This document shows, in pieces, positions 15,792 through 20,632 of a stretch of 20,992 bases of DNA (its first letter is position 1; each line of letters begins with the position of its first letter). A program made the position numbers and the translations under genes. Source of the DNA: a virus. The stretch spans positions 1 to 20,992 of IMG/VR virus record IMGVR_UViG_3300046559_000146. One strand, written 5' to 3'. A model generated the notes under the pieces. It was not told the DNA's origin and did not search any database. It saw nothing but the letters and a program-made list of their open reading frames with translations.

Positions 15792-16058
15792 ATGGCAGTC
15801 GAAGCCACGGGCAAGGTCGCCAGCAGCGCCATCGAGGCGATGAAATCGACACCCTTGGCCATCGCATTGCTGATCGTGAATGTGGGCTTCCTTGGTTTTG
15901 CGGCGTACATTCTGGGTGAGGTTGCCAGCAACGCCAAGGAACGCAACAACGCGCAGCTTGAACTGATCAGTAAGCTGGTGACCGACATCCGCGACTGTCG
16001 GCAGGTGCCGAAGTCGGAACTGTTTCAATACTTCGACAGGGCAGGGGGAAGATCATGA
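15792..16058 (+). CDS. Single-helix membrane protein, candidate holin
   Basis: This 88-aa protein has one clear membrane helix at about residues 22-42 (TPLAIALLIVNVGFLGFAAYIL), a short N-terminal segment and a charged, helical C-terminal part (NAKERNNAQLELISKLVTDIRD). One membrane helix with a charged C-terminus is compatible with a class III-type holin or another small lysis membrane protein. The neighbours support lysis: a small exported protein and an RlpA-like wall protein follow at once. It begins one base after the previous stop, and its own TGA overlaps the next ATG (ATGA). No sequence motif identifies it as a holin, so the role rests on topology and context. Confidence 0.65.
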   Translation: MAVEATGKVASSAIEAMKSTPLAIALLIVNVGFLGFAAYILGEVASNAKERNNAQLELISKLVTDIRDCRQVPKSELFQYFDRAGGRS

Positions 16059-16351
16059 AGAACTGGCTGATCATCATGCTGGTGCTGGCGGCCTCGCCCG
16101 CGCAAGCGCGCACGCACGTCCGCATCCACAAGCTGCCGCCGCCGCGCCCGGTGGTGCAGCCGGTCGCCGTCCCGATTGCCGCCATCCCGGTGCTCGGCAT
16201 GTTCTACGACCTGTCGCGCCGGACCAACTGCGAGGGTGACGTGCTTGGCCTTGGCGGTCCCGGCTTCGACAGCCCGATCACGCCAGCCACCGGCAACGTG
16301 ATGACCACGGCCTACATGCGCGGCGAGTGCAGCGCCAAGCCGAAGCGATGA
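16055..16351 (+). CDS. Small exported protein with signal peptide, unknown function (lysis cluster)
   Basis: The 98-aa product opens with a textbook signal peptide, 'MKNWLIIMLVLAASPAQA', with an AxA cleavage site after residue 18. There is no Cys at the cleavage point, so it is not a lipoprotein. The mature part has a Pro-rich basic stretch ('HKLPPPRPVVQP'), a hydrophobic patch ('IAAIPVLGMFYDL') and two Cys residues ('TNCEGD' and 'GECS') that could form a disulfide in the periplasm. Position between the holin candidate and the RlpA-like gene fits a periplasmic lysis accessory, such as a spanin-like factor, but I recognise no family. The start overlaps the previous stop (ATGA). Confidence 0.68.
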   Translation: MKNWLIIMLVLAASPAQARTHVRIHKLPPPRPVVQPVAVPIAAIPVLGMFYDLSRRTNCEGDVLGLGGPGFDSPITPATGNVMTTAYMRGECSAKPKR

Positions 16352-16779
16352 CGCTGCACCTGACAGGACGGGTATCGTGGTTCGGCGGGCCGCTCGACAC
16401 TGGCGTTGCGCCGGACGAACCGCTCGCCTTCATCTACAGCGTCGACACCGCGCCGCACCTGTTCCTGCCGTTCCAGCCACCCGGCACCACCGGCCTCGCG
16501 CGCCGCCTCAACCCGTTCATTCACTACATCGCGTGCCGGTGGGACTACGACGTGCAGACCAAGGACCTGCTGCTGTCGCAGGTCGCCATCGTGCATGCCA
16601 TCAGGACCGGCCTGTCGATGCGCGCGTTCCCGGCGGATTGGGGTCCGCATCAGGACACCGGCAGGGTGGCCGACATCAGTTCTGGACTGATGGAGGACCT
16701 TGGCATCACCACCGACGACGAGGTCGAGGTGATCTTCCCATACGAAAACACCCGCACCTATGAGGGCGCGGGTGTATAG
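16348..16779 (+). CDS. RlpA-like double-psi beta-barrel protein, candidate cell-wall/lysis protein
   Basis: The 143-aa product matches the RlpA-type double-psi beta-barrel pattern: 'GRVSWFGGPLDTGVAPDEPLAF' resembles the opening 'G.ASWYG....G..TA.GE', 'ARRLNPFIHYIACRW' the middle strand, and 'ADWGPHQDTGRVADISSG' plus 'MEDLGITTDDEVEV' the signature 'n.RGPf..gRi.DlS.aaa..Lgi....V.V'. RlpA of some bacteria is a lytic transglycosylase acting on naked glycan. In this cluster the protein may be the lytic enzyme or a wall-binding accessory. It has no signal peptide, so a holin would have to release it. I chose ATG 16348, which overlaps the previous stop (ATGA). The last codons form the left arm and loop of a hairpin (16748-16775). 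Confidence 0.7.
   Translation: MTLHLTGRVSWFGGPLDTGVAPDEPLAFIYSVDTAPHLFLPFQPPGTTGLARRLNPFIHYIACRWDYDVQTKDLLLSQVAIVHAIRTGLSMRAFPADWGPHQDTGRVADISSGLMEDLGITTDDEVEVIFPYENTRTYEGAGV
16745..16775 (-). terminator. Hairpin between convergent operons, intrinsic terminator for the - strand
   Basis: ACACCCGC (16748-16755) pairs with GCGGGTGT (16768-16775) around a 12-base loop. Read on the - strand the stem is followed by TTTT, so it looks like a terminator for the leftward transcript, placed within the last codons of the RlpA-like gene. On the + strand there is no T-run after the stem, so any effect on the structural operon would need another mechanism. The two opposing stop codons are only seven bases apart. 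Confidence 0.6.
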
Positions 16780-16786
16780 TCGCGTT

Positions 16787-17206
16787 CTACTTCTTGGACT
16801 TGATCTTCGCCAGCGCGGCCTTGCCTGTCAGTGGCATGGCCTTACGGGCGTCGGCTTCCTTGGCCTTGCGGGCCTTGGTCATTTCCTCCGCGACCACCGG
16901 GTCGCGCCGGTCGAGGAAGGCGGGGACGGTCAGTTCATCGACCGCTGCCTGTGCCGCGCGCCCGCGCTGGAAGAAGGCGTCCAGTTCCGGCAGCGGGATG
17001 GTGTCGGGGATCGGCGGCGTCTTACTGATCGTGCCGCTGATGCCCTTGTCGTTGCGCGGTGACCTGTCGGCCAACGTCTTCGGTCGGGTCGGCCCACTCA
17101 GCCGCCGCCGCTTTGCTTCCAGTTTCCTGATCGCGTTGGTAGCGCGGGTCAGGCGGGTGTGCCATCGGCGTAGTGACGCCTCGACCTGTTGCAGGTTCTG
17201 CTGCAT
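16787..17206 (-). CDS. Hypothetical basic protein with N-terminal coiled coil (139 aa)
   Basis: The first 37 residues ('MQQNLQQVEASLRRWHTRL' ... 'IRKLEAKRRRL') look like a short, very basic coiled coil. The middle is Pro/Thr/Ser-rich ('KTPPIPDTIPLPELD'), and the C-terminus is Lys/Ala-rich and ends 'KIKSKK'. No enzymatic motif is visible. It may bind nucleic acid, but that rests on charge alone. The start at 17206 is supported by AAGGAG six bases upstream. It is the last gene of the leftward arm and lies behind its own leader and a strong terminator, so it is probably transcribed separately from the genes to its right. Confidence 0.75.
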   Translation of the reverse strand: MQQNLQQVEASLRRWHTRLTRATNAIRKLEAKRRRLSGPTRPKTLADRSPRNDKGISGTISKTPPIPDTIPLPELDAFFQRGRAAQAAVDELTVPAFLDRRDPVVAEEMTKARKAKEADARKAMPLTGKAALAKIKSKK

Positions 17207-17234
17207 AAGTTCTCCTTCACAATGTCAAACAACT

Positions 17235-17254
17235 GGCCGGGACCATTCCCGACC
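17235..17254 (-). promoter_or_regulatory. Leader hairpin upstream of the 139-aa gene
   Basis: GGCCGGGA (17235-17242) and TCCCGACC (17247-17254) form, in the - strand RNA, an eight-pair stem with one G-U pair and a four-base loop. It ends 28 bases before the start codon and just before the ribosome site. There is no T-run, so it is not an intrinsic terminator. It could stabilise the mRNA or be a protein-binding site. Confidence 0.4.
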
Positions 17255-17264
17255 CAACACAGAC

Positions 17265-17273
17265 ATTTTAGCA
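17265..17273 (-). promoter_or_regulatory. Possible extended -10 promoter for the 139-aa gene
   Basis: On the - strand the sequence TGCTAAAAT fits an extended -10 element (TGn then TAAAAT). No good -35 hexamer is found 16-18 bases upstream. It lies in an AT-rich patch downstream of the 17376-17413 terminator and would give a leader of about 50 bases containing the 17235-17254 hairpin. Confidence 0.3.
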
Positions 17274-17375
17274 TAAAGCGAACACACGTGCGGGTTGAGT
17301 TGGCGAGGTCAATGGGTTAGCGGGAGTGTTCGACCGAAATCATTGGAGAACTTTTTTTCAAAAGCATGAATTTCC

Positions 17376-17413
17376 AAAAAGGTCCGCCCTCCGGCTTTGC
17401 AACCGGAGGGCGG
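17376..17413 (-). terminator. Strong intrinsic terminator for the leftward accessory operon
   Basis: CCGCCCTCCGG (17384-17394) and CCGGAGGGCGG (17403-17413) make a perfect 11-bp GC-rich stem around an eight-base loop. On the - strand it is followed within three bases by TTTTT (17380-17376). The + strand lacks a T-run after the stem. It closes the operon that ends with the coiled-coil gene at 17535. Confidence 0.88.
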
Positions 17414-17505
17414 TGGGTCTTCACGTTCTCTGGTGCCGAAAGGTTAAGGCACCCGAACGCTGCGGGTGTTGTTCTCTACCGCCGGACACCGCCCGCTGGT
17501 CCGAC

Positions 17506-17531
17506 CTGCGTGGGATGACTGAACCACGCAG
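17506..17531 (-). other. Hairpin just after the coiled-coil gene
   Basis: CTGCGTGG (17506-17513) and CCACGCAG (17524-17531) form an 8-bp stem with a 10-base loop, four bases after the - strand stop codon at 17535. There is no T-run. It could protect the mRNA 3' end or be a processing site ahead of the true terminator. Confidence 0.4.
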
Positions 17532-17534
17532 ACC

Positions 17535-17930
17535 CTAGTTCGTTGCGCCGCCGTTCTGCGGCAGCTTGCTGATCAGGTGTTCGAGTTGAGCAAGGTCCTC
17601 CGCCGGGAGGTCGGCCTGTGTCGGCGGCGGCGGTGCCAGCGAGGGCTTGTAGGCCGCGTGGCCCGCTTCCTCGATGCACGACACGATCAGCGTTTGGATG
17701 TTGTTGAGCCGCGCCACCAGTTCGACGGTGTGGCGCATGTAGTGGTCACGCTCCGCCGTTGCCGTCGACAGACGGCTGCTCAACTGGTCGATCTTCTCGC
17801 GCATCAGCGCGATGTCGCTCGACATGCGATCATTGGCAACGCGCAGATCATCGCGTTCGGTGACGATGGCGTGGATCGCCTCGACGCCGCGCGCGGCTGT
17901 TTCATGTAGGCTTTCGCTGGTGGTCCTCAC
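17535..17930 (-). CDS. Hypothetical coiled-coil protein (131 aa)
   Basis: Residues about 20-85 form a predicted long helix with heptad-like Leu/Ile/Met spacing ('IVTERDDLRVANDRM', 'REKIDQLSSRLSTATAERD', 'VELVARLNNIQTL'), followed by a Pro run ('LAPPPPTQ') and an acidic C-terminus ('PAEDLAQLEHLISKL'). No catalytic motif is visible. The start is a GTG at 17930 that overlaps the previous stop (GTGA), which indicates coupling to the 83-aa gene. It is the last gene before the 17376 terminator. Function unknown; a structural or protein-interaction role would suit a coiled coil. Confidence 0.75.
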   Translation of the reverse strand: MRTTSESLHETAARGVEAIHAIVTERDDLRVANDRMSSDIALMREKIDQLSSRLSTATAERDHYMRHTVELVARLNNIQTLIVSCIEEAGHAAYKPSLAPPPPTQADLPAEDLAQLEHLISKLPQNGGATN

Positions 17931-18178
17931 GGTGTTCCCCCCTGTGGTGTTACTGCTGGCCTTCCAAAAAATGCGATCAGCCGGTTCTGCTCGCCCAATG
18001 ACAGGGCTGGCACCTCGTTGTTACAGGCGCGTTCCCACAAGGCATCGAACAGCGGCACCTCCGGCGTGGTCAGCGTGGCGCGGACGGCATCGTGCGAAGG
18101 CGCGTAGGGCGCAAGCCAGTCCGGCACCTCCCCGGCGACGATGCGGCCCTCCTTCATCGGCTCGACTGAGTGCTCCAT
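17927..18178 (-). CDS. Hypothetical 83-aa protein
   Basis: I place the start at ATG 18178 because GGGGGA lies six bases upstream and the ATG is one base after the HNH gene's stop. The frame is open further upstream, but that part lies inside the HNH gene and would add 36 residues of unrelated reading. The product is mildly acidic with 'GEVPDWLAPYAPSHDAVRATL' and 'ALSLGEQNRLIAFFGRP', which look globular and helical. I do not recognise the family. It sits in a tightly packed leftward operon and overlaps the next gene (GTGA). Confidence 0.7.
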   Translation of the reverse strand: MEHSVEPMKEGRIVAGEVPDWLAPYAPSHDAVRATLTTPEVPLFDALWERACNNEVPALSLGEQNRLIAFFGRPAVTPQGGTP

Positions 18179-18179
18179 G

Positions 18180-18521
18180 CTACATCCCCCGTACTGGTGT
18201 TCCGTCGAACTTGCGCCAGCCCATACGGCGACGAGGGCGTGAAGCAATGCCACGATGACGGTCGCTGACACGTCTGCACTTCGCAATCACCGGAAGGTCC
18301 TGCGTTGCGGTCTTGGCCTTCCAGCAGGTCCGGTTTAACACGGCGCAGTTGTCGAGCGAACCGTCGCCGCCGACCTCGCACTGGATGACGTGCTCGTAGT
18401 AGGTCGGGAACGCCAGCGGCTGCCCGCACGGCACAAGGCCGGGGCAGCGATGGCACTCGCACAGGCCTCCGCTACGAGCGTGGGCCGCCCGCTTTGTCGT
18501 CTTGCTGAACTCGGCTCTCAT
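18180..18521 (-). CDS. HNH endonuclease-like protein with the last His replaced by Trp
   Basis: This 113-aa protein has the layout of small phage HNH nucleases: Cys-rich metal-binding segment (Cys21, Cys23, Cys26, Cys32), then 'YYEHVIQCEVGGDGSLDNCAVL' with His44 as general base and Asn58, then 'CWKAKT'. In the family the last element is normally 'CHxxKT', whose His binds the catalytic metal; here the residue is Trp67. 'DLPVIAKCRRVSDRHRGI' follows, as is usual in these proteins. The start at 18521 has AAGGA five bases upstream and lies 50 bases inside the end of the preceding small gene. It may be a weakened or inactive nuclease, or use a neighbouring side chain. HNH proteins in phages serve in packaging, DNA breakdown or homing. 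Confidence 0.82.
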   Translation of the reverse strand: MRAEFSKTTKRAAHARSGGLCECHRCPGLVPCGQPLAFPTYYEHVIQCEVGGDGSLDNCAVLNRTCWKAKTATQDLPVIAKCRRVSDRHRGIASRPRRRMGWRKFDGTPVRGM

Positions 18522-18642
18522 AGTCGTCCTTCTGCGGCAAATGGCTGAGTGCCACGGTGGCGTAGTATTTCACTTCCTTGCTGGCGTTCGGCAGGTTCAG
18601 GATGCTTTGGATGGCGCGCCGCGCACTTTCGATGTCGGCCAT
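18472..18642 (-). CDS. Hypothetical 56-aa protein
   Basis: A short frame begins at ATG 18642, one base after the stop of the DUF1367-like gene, with TAAGGA eight bases upstream. The product starts 'MADIESARRAIQSILNLPN' and continues with 'ASKEVKYYATVALSHL', two likely helices, ending in a charged tail. Its 3' end overlaps the start of the HNH gene by 50 bases in another frame. The ribosome site, tight spacing and normal codon use support it as a real gene. I do not recognise the family. Confidence 0.65.
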   Translation of the reverse strand: MADIESARRAIQSILNLPNASKEVKYYATVALSHLPQKDDYESRVQQDDKAGGPRS

Positions 18643-18643
18643 G

Positions 18644-19087
18644 TCAGCAGTCCTTACGTTTCCCGGTCAGCACGTCGACGATCTGCTGGTATGTCTCTGA
18701 CGGTACGCCCCCCAGCAGCTTCTCGTAAATCACCGGCAGGGCGTCGGTCCAAAAGGCCCTGAAGTCTTCCTCCGACATGGCGCTGAAGGCGATGCTGTGG
18801 CGCAGCCGGGTGTACTCGCCGTTCGGCATCTTCACCAGATCGAAGCGGCCGGTCTGCTCCTTCAGGTAGGCCTTGACCGCGTCCATCGGCACGCCAAGGC
18901 CATCGGCCAGCTTGGAGAACACCACATGCGCCATCGCGGAGAACTCGGGATTGCGCGCGGTTCGCACCGTGAAGAACACCGGCTTGCCGTCGTTGCGCTT
19001 GAGCAGGATGCGGTGCATGTCGCGCGCGCGCTCGTCGCGCGGCACGAAGCCGTCCGGGGATACGACAAAAAGGCCTTTGTTGTTGAT
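18644..19087 (-). CDS. DUF1367-like phage protein, possibly starting at ATC
   Basis: The product resembles phage DUF1367-type proteins: 'VVSPDGFVPRDERA', 'VRTARNPEFSAMAHVVFSKL' and 'RLRHSIAFSAMSEEDFRAFW' follow the family pattern of a small dG.lvP.d opening, a 'rpRNp.fH' segment and 'kSIsF..Mde.eF'. Function of the family is unclear. The first standard start is GTG 19045, but that cuts off the family's first strand and has no good ribosome site. Upstream in the same frame there is no ATG, GTG, TTG or CTG. A perfect AGGAGGT (19098-19092) sits five bases before ATC at 19087, giving a 147-aa protein, so I extend the gene to that ATC. With GTG it would be 133 aa. Confidence 0.68.
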   Translation of the reverse strand: MNNKGLFVVSPDGFVPRDERARDMHRILLKRNDGKPVFFTVRTARNPEFSAMAHVVFSKLADGLGVPMDAVKAYLKEQTGRFDLVKMPNGEYTRLRHSIAFSAMSEEDFRAFWTDALPVIYEKLLGGVPSETYQQIVDVLTGKRKDC

Positions 19088-19091
19088 AGCA

Positions 19092-19098
19092 ACCTCCT
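19092..19098 (-). promoter_or_regulatory. Perfect ribosome binding site preceding an ATC codon
   Basis: AGGAGGT on the - strand is the strongest Shine-Dalgarno sequence in the window. Five bases after AGGAGG comes ATC (19087-19085), in frame with the DUF1367-like gene. A TTG at 19092 overlaps the site in a different frame and gives an unrelated product. The site begins only one base after the terminator T-run at 19100-19104. Confidence 0.65.
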
Positions 19099-19099
19099 G

Positions 19100-19134
19100 A
19101 AAAAGGCCCCGCCACCGGATGATGGCGGGGTTTT
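19100..19134 (-). terminator. Intrinsic terminator inside the leftward operon, possibly bidirectional
   Basis: CCCCGCCA (19107-19114) and TGGCGGGG (19123-19130) form a perfect 8-bp stem with an eight-base loop. On the - strand it is followed by CC then TTTTT (19104-19100), and on the + strand by TTTT (19131-19134). It starts eight bases after the stop of the 77-aa gene and ends next to the ribosome site of the DUF1367-like gene, so it splits the operon or acts as an attenuator. Confidence 0.85.
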
Positions 19135-19137
19135 AGA

Positions 19138-19371
19138 TCACGCAACCCTGCGGATTTTTGTTTTTTCCACACGGTCTGATGCGTGGTACGCTACTGGCCC
19201 GAACGACGAACCAAGGCGCACGGCCTCCATTTCGGCTTTGAGGCTTTCCAACTCAAAGCGTGCCGCCAAGATGATCGAGCGCGCGACGGAGTTGCTGATC
19301 TTTCCCTCACGCAGATGCTCACGAAGGGTGGCAATTTCGTCGCGCAACTTTTCAGTGTCTCTAGTATCCAT
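19138..19371 (-). CDS. Hypothetical 77-aa helical protein
   Basis: I choose ATG 19371, two bases after the stop of the zinc-finger gene, with GGAG five bases upstream. The frame is open further upstream, but that region belongs to the zinc-finger gene. The product is mostly helical and charged: 'DTEKLRDEIATLREHLREGK', then 'SVARSIILAARFELESLKAEMEA', suggesting a small helical hairpin or coiled coil. The tail 'DRVEKTKIRRVA' is basic. No family recognised. Its stop lies just before the 19100-19134 terminator. Confidence 0.72.
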   Translation of the reverse strand: MDTRDTEKLRDEIATLREHLREGKISNSVARSIILAARFELESLKAEMEAVRLGSSFGPVAYHASDRVEKTKIRRVA

Positions 19372-19373
19372 AG

Positions 19374-19970
19374 TCACTCCTTGGCATCGAGTTTGTGTTC
19401 GGCCTCCAGTCGCGCGATGCCTCGCAACAGGACACCTATCTGGTGGTGGGGGTCCGCGAAACGCCGGGCGCGTTCGCGGGCTTTGGTTGGACCGCCCGAC
19501 CGGCACCGGCGGCTGCACAGTTGCCGGTCAACGCGGTTCTGCACAAAAGTACGGCCGCAGCATTTGCATGCTTTGGTTAGCAGAGGGCGTTTGCTAATAA
19601 CATTCACGATATGCCAGTGCTTTTTGTAACAGGCATAGCTGCAAAATTGTCTTGTGCGCCCGTGCGAACATATAAAAGCAGAACCGCAGCCCGTGCATTT
19701 TACTTTAAGATTGTGGATGCCTCTGGCGATGCGACGCTTTCCGTGTTCAATCACTCGGCTGCAAGCCCTGCTGCAATACTTGCGGCTGTTGCTCACAAAG
19801 CCGGTGCCGCAGACAAGGCAGCGGCGTTTTTTTCTCGGCCACATTCCGCGATGCCATGCAGCCGTTTTTTTTCTGCATTGGGCGGAGCAGAAGATTGCTT
19901 TGCGCTGCCGCCATGAGGCGGCAAATGGCGCGGCACAAATTACGCAGCGTTTTTTTAGAGGCGGCTTCAC
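19374..19970 (-). CDS. Protein with four tandem CxxC...CxxxC zinc fingers (198 aa)
   Basis: The product contains four repeats of a short zinc-binding unit: Cys9/12/28/32, Cys51/54/66/70, Cys92/95/110/114 and Cys135/138/152/156. Each reads roughly 'C..CG..F.......fCS..C.', as in treble-clef or MYM-like fingers found next to phage nucleases. Fingers are linked by basic segments (for example 'RKKRRCLVCG'), which suggests nucleic-acid binding. The C-terminal 40 residues are helical and charged, with no nuclease motif seen. The start is GTG 19970, overlapping the YqaJ stop (GTGA); further upstream the frame only repeats the YqaJ gene. The DNA is noticeably richer in A/T (about 19560-19960) than the flanking genes, suggesting later acquisition. 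Confidence 0.75.
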   Translation of the reverse strand: MKPPLKKRCVICAAPFAASWRQRKAIFCSAQCRKKTAAWHRGMWPRKKRRCLVCGTGFVSNSRKYCSRACSRVIEHGKRRIARGIHNLKVKCTGCGSAFICSHGRTRQFCSYACYKKHWHIVNVISKRPLLTKACKCCGRTFVQNRVDRQLCSRRCRSGGPTKARERARRFADPHHQIGVLLRGIARLEAEHKLDAKE

Positions 19971-20632
19971 GACGGAAACTTCTCGCGCAGCAGCCCCACC
20001 TTCTCCGCCAGTTCGGCCTGAAACTTCCTGACCTCGGCCTCCATTTCGCTGATCATGTCCACGTCGCGGGGGCAGCGGATGATCGCCACCCGCATGTTCT
20101 CCGGCAGGTCGGCGTTGAAGCTGACGTAGTCGCACCACTTGCGCTTGCAGCAAGCCATTTGAAATTGCATTTGTTTTAGATACTCAGCCGGGATGACCTC
20201 GCGCAGCAGCGTGTCGTAATGCGCCGTGAGTTCGGGGCATTTAATTTCGACCAGCCCGTCACCGTTCACCAGCCCGTCCGGCGAGCAGCCGCAGTTCGGG
20301 ATGTCGTTGTGATCGACGAACGGCACCTGATGTACGTGGTTGTCGGACTTGAAGGCGTAGGCCGCGCGGGCAATCGGTTCCCATTCGTGCGCTTCCAGCA
20401 TGGTCTTCGACTGGTAGGTCTTCATCGGCAGCCCGGTCAGCCGTTCGGTCGCAAGCTGCCATAGATAATTGACCCGCATGCCCGCACCCGGCACGCGCGG
20501 CTTTGCCATCACGTCGGCAATGCGGGATGCCGTCACCTTGCCAAGGCGCATGGCGAACCACTCGGGGCTGCCCTGTAGTATCGGTTGCGCCTCAGCGTCG
20601 GCCAGCCATCTGGCCTCGTCGAGCGTGTTCAC
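19967..20632 (-). CDS. YqaJ/lambda Exo-type exonuclease
   Basis: This 221-aa protein is a lambda-exonuclease-like recombination nuclease (lambda Exo is 226 aa). The motifs fall in order: 'GSPEWFAMRLGKVTASRIADV' (lambda 'W...RLG.iTAS'), Glu85, 'CSPDGLVNGDGLVEIKCPE' with Asp119, Glu129 and Lys131, and 'YLKQMQFQMAC', whose Gln residues are typical. The catalytic residues have the same numbers as those I recall for lambda Exo. It degrades the 5' strand of double-stranded ends to make single-strand tails. The start is GTG 20632, overlapping the stop of the annealing protein (GTGA), and the pair is the classical exonuclease plus annealing protein system for recombination or genome concatemer formation. 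Confidence 0.93.
   Translation of the reverse strand: MNTLDEARWLADAEAQPILQGSPEWFAMRLGKVTASRIADVMAKPRVPGAGMRVNYLWQLATERLTGLPMKTYQSKTMLEAHEWEPIARAAYAFKSDNHVHQVPFVDHNDIPNCGCSPDGLVNGDGLVEIKCPELTAHYDTLLREVIPAEYLKQMQFQMACCKRKWCDYVSFNADLPENMRVAIIRCPRDVDMISEMEAEVRKFQAELAEKVGLLREKFPS

Larger units (their letters stand above)
17207..17534. other. Intergenic regulatory region, 328 bases, no convincing gene
   Basis: This is the longest gap in the window. From right to left it holds a hairpin without a T-run (17506-17531), a strong intrinsic terminator (17376-17413), an AT-rich stretch (about 17337-17380), a possible extended -10 and a leader hairpin before the 139-aa gene. A + strand frame at 17326-17538 runs through the terminator, lacks a ribosome site and gives an unconvincing Arg/Cys-rich product, so I do not call it. 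I see no tRNA cloverleaf. Confidence 0.6.

Noticed and set aside
17326-17538. 70-residue + strand frame in the large intergenic gap
   Set aside because: It runs through a perfect terminator stem, has no ribosome site and opposes the direction of the local operon.
18862-19092. TTG start at 19092 giving a 76-residue - strand product
   Set aside because: The TTG lies inside the ribosome site and the product is Thr/Arg/Ser/Cys-rich in the wrong frame relative to the DUF1367-like gene.
18797-19597. 266-residue + strand frame opposite the DUF1367-like, 77-aa and zinc-finger genes
   Set aside because: It spans a terminator hairpin, its product has no family resemblance, and the - strand genes have ribosome sites and motifs.
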